From DASWIG01 sp965371445 (GTDB lineage Bacteria; Acidobacteriota; Thermoanaerobaculia; Multivoradales; J023), in the NCBI GenBank assembly GCA_965371445.1, contig CBDUYN010000088.1, positions 1-40,134 on the forward strand: DNA of 40,134 nucleotides, in the 5' to 3' direction. This document shows, piece by piece, positions 34,301 to 40,134 of this stretch. The notes beneath the pieces are model-generated. The model did not search any database. It saw nothing but the letters and a program-made list of their open reading frames with translations, and was not told the DNA's origin. The translations under genes and the position numbers were made by a program. Each line of letters opens with the position of its first letter. Within the stretch, counting starts at the first letter, position 1.

Positions 34301-34770
34301 AGGGCGAGCTGCGCGCCTTCCTCGCCTCCCGCTTGCCCGAATACATGGTGCCGGTGCTCTACGTGACCCTGGAGAGCCTGCCGCGCACCCCGAGCGGCAA
34401 GGCCGACCGGGCCGCCCTCGCCCGGCGCGACGTGGCGTGGGGCGACGCCGGCCGGTCCGACGTGGCCACCCCCTACGTGGCCCCCGACACCGACGCCGAG
34501 ATCGCCCTCGCCGGGATTTTCGCCGAGCTGCTCGCGGTGCCGCGGGTCGGCGTCGAGGACGACTTCTTCGAGCTCGGCGGTCATTCGTTGTTGCTGCCCC
34601 AGGCACTTTACCGGCTGCGCGAGGCGTTCGACGTCGAGGTGCCCCTGCGCGACTTCTACGACGATCCCACCGTCGCCGGGCTGGCCGATCTCGTCGAGGA
34701 CCTGATCCTCGACGAGATCGAGGGCCGGCCGGAACGAGCGCTCGCCGGGTCGGCGCAGGTCGAGGAGTAG
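28369..34770 (+). CDS. Hybrid PKS-NRPS, KS-AT-ACP-C-A-PCP
   Basis: A 2133-residue assembly-line protein. A ketosynthase (about 8-430) has active-site Cys181 in QCACSTSL and both catalytic histidines (H317 in EAHGTA, H357 in NVGHLD). An acyltransferase has Ser654 (GHSLGEY) and HAFH at 750-753, the malonyl-CoA type. A carrier domain has Ser987 (GGHSLLA), closer to a PCP in motif. A condensation domain has HHIVSDG at 1178-1184. An adenylation domain has YTSGSTGTPKG at about 1666 and FDTSVEE at 1711-1717. A final PCP has Ser2073. There is no ketoreductase, dehydratase or thioesterase, so a beta-keto unit would be joined to an amino acid. Specificity residues read by motif alignment are about D-T-E-D-I-G-T-V-V-K; the acidic E and D hint at a basic residue. 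ATG 28369 has GGAGAG upstream. The second NRPS gene follows after 4 bp. Confidence 0.9.
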   Translation: MSDASMDARIAIVGMAGRFPGAADVEELWQNLRHGREAVRFLDEEEALRRGVSRAQWDDPRFVPAVSETADVDCFDAMFFGFNPREAEYLDPQQRIFLECAWEALEDAGLNPGDVAGSSAGVFAGATTNTYLMFNLLPRSRGEKAWDPMSLLIGNAVDTLATRTAYKLDLQGPAFTVQCACSTSLVAVHLAAESLLNEECDLALAGGVSVNVHLRQGYRYEEGSIASPDGHCRAFDAKGRGSIFGSGVGVVALKRLEDARADGDPVRAVLLGSAINNDGSRKVGYTAPSVEGQAKVITQALEVSGVDPETISYVEAHGTATALGDPIEIEALTRAFGGKTEKKQFCAIGSVKTNVGHLDVAAGITGLIKTVLALEHGEIPPSLHFEEPNPQIDFAGSPVYVARELQEWRSVGAPRRAGVSSFGIGGTNVHVIVEEAPEREPSGPSRAFQLLLFSARRREALGEAAARLAGHLAERGDAAAELADVAYTLRTGRASFEHRRMLVCGNCDEAVRLLRGEEPERLLSATPPPGGRTVAFLLPGIGEHYPGMARDLYRREPVFRAALDRCAEIAAPHLDHDLREVLYPEGSDAAGTAAGSSPGKLDLRGLLGRSPQAADMGELAHTRFAHPAVFAVEYALAKQWASWGVRPRAMIGHSLGEYVAATLAGVISLEEALPLVVRRARLIDELPGGAMLAVVLPEAEVVPRLGDGLWIAAVNSPDVSVVAGEEEAVRDLADRLAQDGVVTTRLPARHAFHSAMMEPAAEALVAGFGGCALRAPEIPFISNVTGRFITAEEATDPSYWARHLCRTVRFADGLRELLAAAEGQLLLEVGPGQGLGALALGAAGDETRAPVVVSSLRSRHERQPDQAFLLTALGRAWLAGVEVDWGAFDASERRWRVSLPSYPFERHRYWIEPDEDGVAVPRSRPEAPEAPESRAPVGSLHDRPELAVEYVAPRNELERRVAGIWQELLGMEAVGVHDSFFHLGGHSLLAIQLVAQMRDVFQAELSLERIFANPTVAALARALESAAGEDVAPPMVRVSRQPGEFVPLSFAQERMWLLDQLDPGSYVYNLYFPYRIRGALRLEVLRRAFEELVRRHEVLRTTFVAERGQPFQVIGPGVALELPVVDLAHLPAPLRERQVAKESAEENRRGFDLARGPLLRTKLLRLAAEEHVLLFSLHHIVSDGWSMAVAVRELTALYDHLAGGRPPSLPELPIQYADFAVWQRRWLEQSLDELLVYWRQQLADRPPPPRLAGDRPRDSVQGFHMAAAELRLAGQERRALERLGRIGDATLFMTLLAAFDALLYRYTGESDVVVGAPIANRNRVETAGLVGFFLNTLVLRVRLCPGAGFRELLAEARRVALAAFAYEELPLELLIGGLRETPSSGDDPELFRAMVLVQNVPTPEIRLAGLELEPVTGIAEAVLNTDVFELSLVAEDFADGLGVQLIYNGLLFDQVTAVRLLGHFRNLLAGAAADPGQPLAELPLLSAAEGRELLGGYVAAPAGGGALVHEQIVAQAWRRPAAPAVVWGGLGGGGTLSYGELAACVHRLAAHLVGLGVAPEVRVVLWLERSPELVVALLATLHAGGAYVPLEPSIPAERRDLILADVERGGEGVAVILTTRLLAPELAATAGVPVVSVDLDAALFTGPPPDASPVAARPENAAYVIYTSGSTGTPKGVVVEHRALAAFTAAAAETYAVSAADRVLQFASISFDTSVEEIFPTLTRGAALVLRDEEMLGSAPALLAACREHGVTVLDLPTAFWHPWVSGLTADAETLGAPLRLVILGGEQVDRAALAAWRPRVEAAVDLYNTYGPTEATVVATWSDLSCPPEDGVEMAPIGRPLGAARAWVVERGLRLAPRGVPGELLLGGPGLARGYLGRPGPTAAGFVPDPFTGTPGGRLYRTGDLVRLRNDGELEFLGRLDHQVKVRGFRVELGEIEATLRRHPAVGDAVVTVLAADAGPRLVAWTENGTSAAAPGEGELRAFLASRLPEYMVPVLYVTLESLPRTPSGKADRAALARRDVAWGDAGRSDVATPYVAPDTDAEIALAGIFAELLAVPRVGVEDDFFELGGHSLLLPQALYRLREAFDVEVPLRDFYDDPTVAGLADLVEDLILDEIEGRPERALAGSAQVEE

Positions 34771-34774
34771 GGCG

Positions 34775-37700
34775 ATGCCTCAAGGCTCCCAGGATCCCCG
34801 ACCCAACCTGCCGGTCCACGAGCTTTTCAGGGCCCAGGCGGCGCGGACGCCGGCGGCGCCGGCCGTGGTGGCCGCGGCGCCCTGGAGCTACGCCGAGCTC
34901 GACCGACGTTCCAACCGCCTCGCCCAGTATCTGCGAAGCCTCGGGGTGGGGCCCGACGTGCCGGTCGGGGTGAGCCTGGAGCGCTCGCCGGAGCTCGTCG
35001 GGGCCGTCGTCGCGGTGCTCAAGGCGGGAGGTGTCTTCCTGCCCCTCGACGCCTCCTATCCCGTCGAGCGGCTGGCCACGATGCTGGAGGACGCGGCGCC
35101 GGCCCTCGTCCTGACGCGCCGCGCGCTGCTGGATCGGCTGCCGACCCACAGTGCCCGGACGGTGCTCCTCGACGACGCGGCGGCGGCGATCGCCGAGTGT
35201 CCGGAGAGCTGCCCGCAGCCCGGCCTGAGCGGCGCCAACCTCTCCTACCTGATCTACACCTCCGGATCGACCGGCCGGCCCAAAGGTGTCGCCTTGCCGC
35301 ACCGGACGTTGATCGACCTGATCGGCTGGCAGCTCTCCCGTCCGGCGTTTGGCGCCGCCCGCACCTTGCAGCTCACCACGGCGAGCTTCGACGTTTTCAT
35401 GCAGGAGATCTTCTCGACGCTGTGCTCCGGCGGCGCTCTGGTGCCGGTCTCGGAGGACGAGCGCCGCGATCCGTCGCGGCTGGCGGAGGTCCTGGAGGCG
35501 CGGCGGGTGGAGCGGCTTTTCCTGCCGTTCGTGGCCTTGCAGCAGCTGGCGGAGGTGAGCGCCGCGGCGCCGCCATGCTCTCTGCGGGAGGTGATCACGG
35601 CGGGCGAGCAACTGCAGGTGAGCGCCGCGGTGCGGCGTTTCTTCACCGCCACCGGAGCGTCGCTGGAGAACCAGTACGGTCCCTCGGAGAGCCACGTGGT
35701 GAGCGCTTACCCGCTGCGCGGCGCGCCGTCGTCGTGGCCGGCGCTGCCGCCGATCGGCCGGGCGGTGGCAGGCTTTCGCATCGCCGTTCTCGACCGCGGC
35801 CTGCGGCCGGTGCCGGCGGGAACGGCGGGCGAGCTCTGCCTAAGCGGCGCCGGCCTGGCGCGGGGGTACCTGGGCCGCCCGGCCCGGACCGCCGAGCGGT
35901 TCGTGCCCGATCCGCGCGGCGCGCCGCCGGAGGGCCGGCCCGGCGCGCGCACCTACCGCACGGGCGACCTGGGGCGCGTCCTCGAAGATGGTGCGATCGA
36001 GCTTCTGGGGCGCATCGACCACCAGGTGAAGATCCGCGGCTTCCGCGTCGAGCCCGGCGAGGTGGAGATGCTCCTCAGCGGTCATCCGGCGGTGCGCGAG
36101 GCGGTGGTGGCGGCGCGCGACCACGGTGCGGGCAAGCGCCTGGCGGCCTACTGGGTGGCGGCGCCGGCCGCCGGCACGACCGCCGAAGCGGCGACCGCCG
36201 AGAGCCTGCGCCGGTTTTTGCGCGACAAGCTGCCGGGCTACATGGTGCCGACGGCGTGGACACAGCTCGAGGCCTTGCCGCTCACGCCGAGCGGCAAGGT
36301 CGATCGGCGCTCCCTGCCGGAGCCCGCCTCGAGCGGCACGGCACCGCGCACGGCGCCGCGCACGCCGACCGAGGAGGCCGTCGCGAAGACCTGGGCCGAG
36401 GTGCTCGGCGTCGACGGCGTCGGTGCCGAGGACGACTTCTTCGACCTCGGTGGCCATTCGCTGCTCGCCGGCCAGGCCGTCGTCCGGCTGCGGGCCGCCT
36501 TCGACGTCGAGTTGGAGGTGCGGGACCTCTTCGCGGCGCCGAGCGTCGCCCGCATGGCGGCCCTCGTCGAGCGCCGCCGCGGCCGGCCGGCGACGGCCGG
36601 CGCGCCGCCGATCGTGCCGGTGCCGCGGACCGGCGAGGGCCTGCCGCTCTCCTTCTCGCAGGAGAGCCTGTGGTTCCTCGACCGCCTGCAACCCGGCCTG
36701 CCGGTCTATAACGTCGCCGTCTTCTACGAGCTGACGGGTGAGCTTTCGCCGCCGGCCCTGGCGGCGGCGCTTTCCGCGCTCACCGAGCGTCACGAGGTGC
36801 TGCGCACCCGCTTCGCCGCCGGGCCCGAAGGCCCGCTGCAGGTCGTCGATCCGCCGGCCGCCGTGGCCTTGCCGCGGGTCGACCTCTCGGCGTTGCCCGC
36901 CGAGCGCCGCGCCGCGGCCGGCGACCGGCTCGGGGTCGTCGAGGCCCGGCGGCCCTTCGACCTGGCCCGCGGCCCCCTGCTGCGCGCCGTCCTGCTGCGC
37001 GCCGCGCCGCGCCGCCACCGCCTGTTCGTAGGTGTGCATCACGTCGTCGCCGACGGCTGGTCGTTGGACGTCGTAGCCGCCGAGCTGACGGCGCTCTACC
37101 CGGCGGCACGCCGCGGCCGGCCGGCGCCGCCGGTGCAGTACGGCGACTTCGCGCTCTGGCAGCGCCGCTACCTGACGAAGGAGAAGCTCGAGGGCCTGCT
37201 CGCGGACGCCCGGACCCGCCTGGCGGGCGCGCCCACCATCCTCGAGCTGCCCACCGACCGGCCGCGGCCGGCCGAGCCGAGCTATCGCGGCGCCCTGCGC
37301 TCGGTCACGTTCCCGGGCCACCTGCGCGAAGGCCTTCACCGCCAACGGGGGCAGGTCACCCCGTTCATGGTGACGGCGGCGGCTTTCGCCGTCCTGCTCG
37401 GCCGCTGGTCCGGCCAGCGCGACCTGCTGCTGGGCGCGCCAGCGGCCAACCGGGGCCGGGCCGAGCTCGCGGATCTGGTCGGTCACTTCGTCGAGACCCT
37501 GGCCCTGCGCTTCCAGCTCGCGGTGGACGAGTTCGCCACGCTGCTCCTGCGCACGCGCCAGGAGGTGCTCGCCGCCCACGCCCACCAGGAGCTGCCGTTC
37601 GAGAAGCTGGTGGAAGAGATGGCCCCCCGCCGCGAGGCGTCGCGCAATCCTCTCGTCCAGGTGACGCTCGACTGGCAGAGGCCGGTCGAGCCGCCCGTCG

Positions 37701-40134
37701 GCGAGCTCCACATGGAGCTCCGCGAGCTCCATGCCGGGGTCTCGAAGCTCGACCTCCACCTTCTCCTCGTGGACGACGAGGAGACGCTCACCGTCTCCCT
37801 CGAATACAGCACCGACCTCTTCGACGCCACCACGGCCGGGCGTCTCCTGGGGCATTTCCAGGTTCTGCTGGGGGCGGCGCTGGCCGACGCCGAGCGCCCG
37901 CCGAGCGCACTGCCACTGCTCACCGCGGCCGAGCGTCACGCCCTGCTCGGCGAGTGGAGCCGGGGGAGCGACCGAGGTTCCGAGGTCCCCTTTCCGCGGC
38001 GGATCGCCGAGCAGATCGCGCGGCGCGGTGAGCATCCGGCGCTCGATTCCGAGCGGCGGCGGCTCACCTACCGCGAGCTCGGTGTCGAGGTGGAGGGCCT
38101 GGCGGCGCGGCTGCGCGCCGCGGGGGTCGGCCCCGAGGTCCTCGTCGGCCTCTTCCTGGAGCGCTCCCCGGCGGCGGTGGTCGCCATCCTGGCGATCCAG
38201 GCGGCGGGCGGCGCCTACCTGCCGCTCGACCCTTCCTACCCGGCCGAACGCCTCGCCTTCATGGTGGACGACGCCGGGACGACGGTCCTCGTGACCCGCT
38301 CGGGGCTTGCCGGGCGGCTGCCGCGTCACCACGCCACGGTGTTCCTCGTCGATGCGTCCGAGCCGGCGCCGCCGGTGCCGCTGCCGGAGCTCAGCCCGGC
38401 CAACCTGGCCTACGTCATCTACACCTCCGGCTCCACCGGCCGGCCCAAGGGGACGGCGGTGAGCCACCGCGGGCTGGGCCGCATGGCCGCGGCGCTCGGC
38501 CGTCAGTACCAGATCGACGAGACGAGCCGCTACTTGCAATTCTCGTCGCTGAGCTTCGACGCCTCGGTGCCCGAGATCTTCTCGACCCTCCTGGCCGGCG
38601 CGACGCTGGTCTTCGTCGACGATCCCCCCGGCGGGAGCGAGGGGGGATCTCCGCCGCTGCCGGGTCCGGAGCTCGCGGCCTTCCTGCGCCGCCAGCGGGT
38701 CACGCACCTCTTCCTGGTGCCGTCGGCCCTGGCGGCCCTGCCCGGCGACGACCTGCCCGAGCTGTGCTCGATCGGCGTGGCAGGGGAGGTCTGCGTGCCC
38801 GAGCTGGCGGCGCGGTGGGCCGCGGGGCACCGCTTCGTCAACGCCTACGGTCCGACCGAGGCCACGGTCGCGGTCAGCGCCGCGGCGATCGCCGCCGGCA
38901 CCCGCCATCCCCGCGGCCTGCCGATCGGTCGGCCGATCGCCGACAGCCGGCTTTACGTGGTCGACCGTCACCGCCGGCCGCTGCCGATCGGCGTACACGG
39001 CGAGCTGGTGGTCGGCGGCGGCGGCTTGGCCCGGGGTTACCTCGGCCGTCCGGCGTTGACCGCCGAGCGCTTCTGCCCCGATCCCCTGAGCGGCACGGCC
39101 GGCGGCCGGCTCTACGCTACCGGCGACCGGGTCCGCCAACGAGGCGATGGCGCCCTCGAGTTCCTCGGCCGGCTCGACCGCCAGGTCAAGGTACGCGGCT
39201 TCCGCATCGAGCTCGGTGAGATCGAGGCCCGGCTGGCGGCGCAGCCGGCAGTGCGGGAGGCCGTCGTGACGGTCCGCGACGACGTCGTCGGCGCCCTCGT
39301 CGCCTACCTGGTGCCGGAAGCCGGCGGCGCCGTGCCCGAGGACGCGGAGCTGCGCCGAGCGCTCGGCGAGAGCTTGCCCGAGTTCATGGTGCCGGCCGCC
39401 TTCGTCGTCCTCGACGCCCTGCCGCGGATGCCCGGCGGCAAGGTCGACCGCCGGGCCCTGCCGCGTCCCGAGCGGCGCGCCGGCGGCGAGCTCGTGGCGC
39501 CCCGCGGTCCGTTGGAAGAGGTGGTGGCGACGGTGTGGAGCGAGTTGCTCGGGCTCGGTGAGCGATTCGGCGTCGACGAAGGCTTCTTCGAGCTCGGCGG
39601 TCATTCGCTGCTCGCCGTCGCCGCCGTCGCCCGGCTGCGCCAGGCCTGCGGCGTCAAGCTCGACGTGCGTGACCTCTTCGCCGCGCCGAGCGTCGCCCGG
39701 ATGGCCGCCCTCGTCGCCGCGCGCCGCGGCTCGGTGATTCCCGCCGCGCCGCCGATCGTGCCCGTGGACCGGGCCGCGTGCGGACGCGACACCTACGGCC
39801 GGGCCGGTCTGCCGCTCTCCTTCTCGCAGGAGTACCTGTGGTTGCTCGACCGCCTGCTAAGCGGCCTGCCGGTCTACAACATCCCCGTCGTCTTCGAGAT
39901 TGAGGGACCCCTCTCCCCGGCGGCGCTGGCGGCGGCCCTCACCGGCCTCGTGGAGCGTCACGAGGCCCTGCGTACCCGCTTCGCCATCGTGGCGGCCGGC
40001 GATCCGGCGGCCGGCGACCCGGCGGACGGCGACCCGGCGGACGGCGACGAGCCGCGGCAATTCGTCGCCGCCGCGGACGCCGTGCCGCTGGCGCGGGCGG
40101 ACCTGGCGGCGTTGCCGGCGGCGCGGCGCGCGGC
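34775..40134 (+). CDS. Non-ribosomal peptide synthetase, A-PCP-C-A-PCP-C..., runs off the right edge
   Basis: Open from ATG 34775 (4 bp after the previous stop, GAGGAG upstream) to the window end, 1786 residues with no stop. It begins directly with an adenylation domain: YTSGSTGRPKG at about 161 and FDVFMQE at 205-211, giving a code near D-V-Q-F-I-A-Q-V-V-K, one or two steps from published proline codes. Then come PCP1 (Ser562, GGHS), a condensation domain with HHVVADG (755-761), a second A domain (SGSTGRPKG at about 1218, FDASVPE at 1261; code about D-A-P-F-G-A-A-V-A-K, substrate unclear), PCP2 (Ser1611) and the start of a second condensation domain (from about 1681). An N-terminal A-PCP without a C domain is the usual layout of a loading module. 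Termination and any tailoring domains lie outside the window. Confidence 0.9.
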   Translation, partial: MPQGSQDPRPNLPVHELFRAQAARTPAAPAVVAAAPWSYAELDRRSNRLAQYLRSLGVGPDVPVGVSLERSPELVGAVVAVLKAGGVFLPLDASYPVERLATMLEDAAPALVLTRRALLDRLPTHSARTVLLDDAAAAIAECPESCPQPGLSGANLSYLIYTSGSTGRPKGVALPHRTLIDLIGWQLSRPAFGAARTLQLTTASFDVFMQEIFSTLCSGGALVPVSEDERRDPSRLAEVLEARRVERLFLPFVALQQLAEVSAAAPPCSLREVITAGEQLQVSAAVRRFFTATGASLENQYGPSESHVVSAYPLRGAPSSWPALPPIGRAVAGFRIAVLDRGLRPVPAGTAGELCLSGAGLARGYLGRPARTAERFVPDPRGAPPEGRPGARTYRTGDLGRVLEDGAIELLGRIDHQVKIRGFRVEPGEVEMLLSGHPAVREAVVAARDHGAGKRLAAYWVAAPAAGTTAEAATAESLRRFLRDKLPGYMVPTAWTQLEALPLTPSGKVDRRSLPEPASSGTAPRTAPRTPTEEAVAKTWAEVLGVDGVGAEDDFFDLGGHSLLAGQAVVRLRAAFDVELEVRDLFAAPSVARMAALVERRRGRPATAGAPPIVPVPRTGEGLPLSFSQESLWFLDRLQPGLPVYNVAVFYELTGELSPPALAAALSALTERHEVLRTRFAAGPEGPLQVVDPPAAVALPRVDLSALPAERRAAAGDRLGVVEARRPFDLARGPLLRAVLLRAAPRRHRLFVGVHHVVADGWSLDVVAAELTALYPAARRGRPAPPVQYGDFALWQRRYLTKEKLEGLLADARTRLAGAPTILELPTDRPRPAEPSYRGALRSVTFPGHLREGLHRQRGQVTPFMVTAAAFAVLLGRWSGQRDLLLGAPAANRGRAELADLVGHFVETLALRFQLAVDEFATLLLRTRQEVLAAHAHQELPFEKLVEEMAPRREASRNPLVQVTLDWQRPVEPPVGELHMELRELHAGVSKLDLHLLLVDDEETLTVSLEYSTDLFDATTAGRLLGHFQVLLGAALADAERPPSALPLLTAAERHALLGEWSRGSDRGSEVPFPRRIAEQIARRGEHPALDSERRRLTYRELGVEVEGLAARLRAAGVGPEVLVGLFLERSPAAVVAILAIQAAGGAYLPLDPSYPAERLAFMVDDAGTTVLVTRSGLAGRLPRHHATVFLVDASEPAPPVPLPELSPANLAYVIYTSGSTGRPKGTAVSHRGLGRMAAALGRQYQIDETSRYLQFSSLSFDASVPEIFSTLLAGATLVFVDDPPGGSEGGSPPLPGPELAAFLRRQRVTHLFLVPSALAALPGDDLPELCSIGVAGEVCVPELAARWAAGHRFVNAYGPTEATVAVSAAAIAAGTRHPRGLPIGRPIADSRLYVVDRHRRPLPIGVHGELVVGGGGLARGYLGRPALTAERFCPDPLSGTAGGRLYATGDRVRQRGDGALEFLGRLDRQVKVRGFRIELGEIEARLAAQPAVREAVVTVRDDVVGALVAYLVPEAGGAVPEDAELRRALGESLPEFMVPAAFVVLDALPRMPGGKVDRRALPRPERRAGGELVAPRGPLEEVVATVWSELLGLGERFGVDEGFFELGGHSLLAVAAVARLRQACGVKLDVRDLFAAPSVARMAALVAARRGSVIPAAPPIVPVDRAACGRDTYGRAGLPLSFSQEYLWLLDRLLSGLPVYNIPVVFEIEGPLSPAALAAALTGLVERHEALRTRFAIVAAGDPAAGDPADGDPADGDEPRQFVAAADAVPLARADLAALPAARRA
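39995..40048 (+). repeat. 15-bp tandem repeat inside an NRPS condensation domain
   Basis: About 3.6 copies of GCC/GAC-GGC-GAC-CCG-GCG encode a run of GDPA(A/D) units, in frame, between LRTRF and the RQFV segment of the last condensation domain. The matching place in the first condensation domain of the same protein is a short GPEGP loop, so this is a surface-loop expansion that can vary by slippage without changing the frame. Confidence 0.8.

Noticed and set aside
28345..34584. Long antisense frames opposite the PKS-NRPS
   Set aside because: Same reason as for the NRPS; no domain and no ribosome site on the minus strand.
35840..39604. Open frame of more than 1200 codons opposite the NRPS
   Set aside because: Antisense shadow created by GC-rich codons; the plus-strand NRPS has all domain motifs in one frame.
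1..40134. CRISPR arrays, rRNA genes, complete insertion sequences
   Set aside because: No regularly spaced repeats with unique spacers, no rRNA-like stretches and no transposase were seen.

Overview
The window is GC-rich bacterial chromosome with dense coding and clear Shine-Dalgarno starts. Several traits point to an Acidobacteriota-like organism, perhaps of the Thermoanaerobaculia type: a VWFA-related protein of the kind named after Acidobacteria, many secreted hydrolases and lipoproteins, a multihaem cytochrome, a TPR protein and a large NRPS/PKS. This placement is an inference from gene content; no rRNA or marker gene is present.

Layout. 1-3.0 kb: the 5' part of a TPR gene (minus), an 18-codon ORF with a near-ideal ribosome binding site, three unrecognised genes (two of them probable lipoproteins) and a tRNA-Gln(UUG). 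3.1-7.3 kb: two tandem 521-residue paralogues of a secreted lipoprotein that share 951 identical bases, then a divergent VNG-repeat lipoprotein. 7.4-12.2 kb (minus): an operon of an RND/MMPL exporter, a LolA-like periplasmic protein, an outer-membrane barrel protein and an AhpD-like protein whose frame crosses an in-frame TGA. 12.4-15.1 kb: a long secreted protein with choice-of-anchor-B/LVIVD and HAF-type repeats, followed by a 139-bp imperfect palindrome. 15.3-21.3 kb (minus): three secreted hydrolases (M14 carboxypeptidase, serine beta-lactamase-like hydrolase, M20 amidohydrolase). 21.4-23.4 kb: an SPFH/GYF_2 protein and a zinc-ribbon protein that converge with a 4-bp overlap. 23.5-27.9 kb (minus): the VWFA-related protein and a nine-haem cytochrome with a clear terminator. 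28.4 kb to the right edge (plus): a hybrid PKS-NRPS (KS-AT-ACP-C-A-PCP, 2133 aa) and a second NRPS (A-PCP-C-A-PCP-C...) that runs off the window.

The two strongest points for a second look are these. (1) In the AhpD-like gene at 7375-7776, TGA stands exactly where the second cysteine of the CxxCxxxH motif belongs. The frame continues for 49 sensible AhpD-like residues, and a perfect 17-nt hairpin with a GGU loop lies 13 nt after the TGA. This is very probably a selenoprotein that standard gene calling would cut to 83 residues. (2) The assembly line is non-colinear: the second NRPS starts with an A domain and no C domain, with a near-proline specificity code, so it looks like the loading protein even though it is encoded downstream of the PKS-NRPS.
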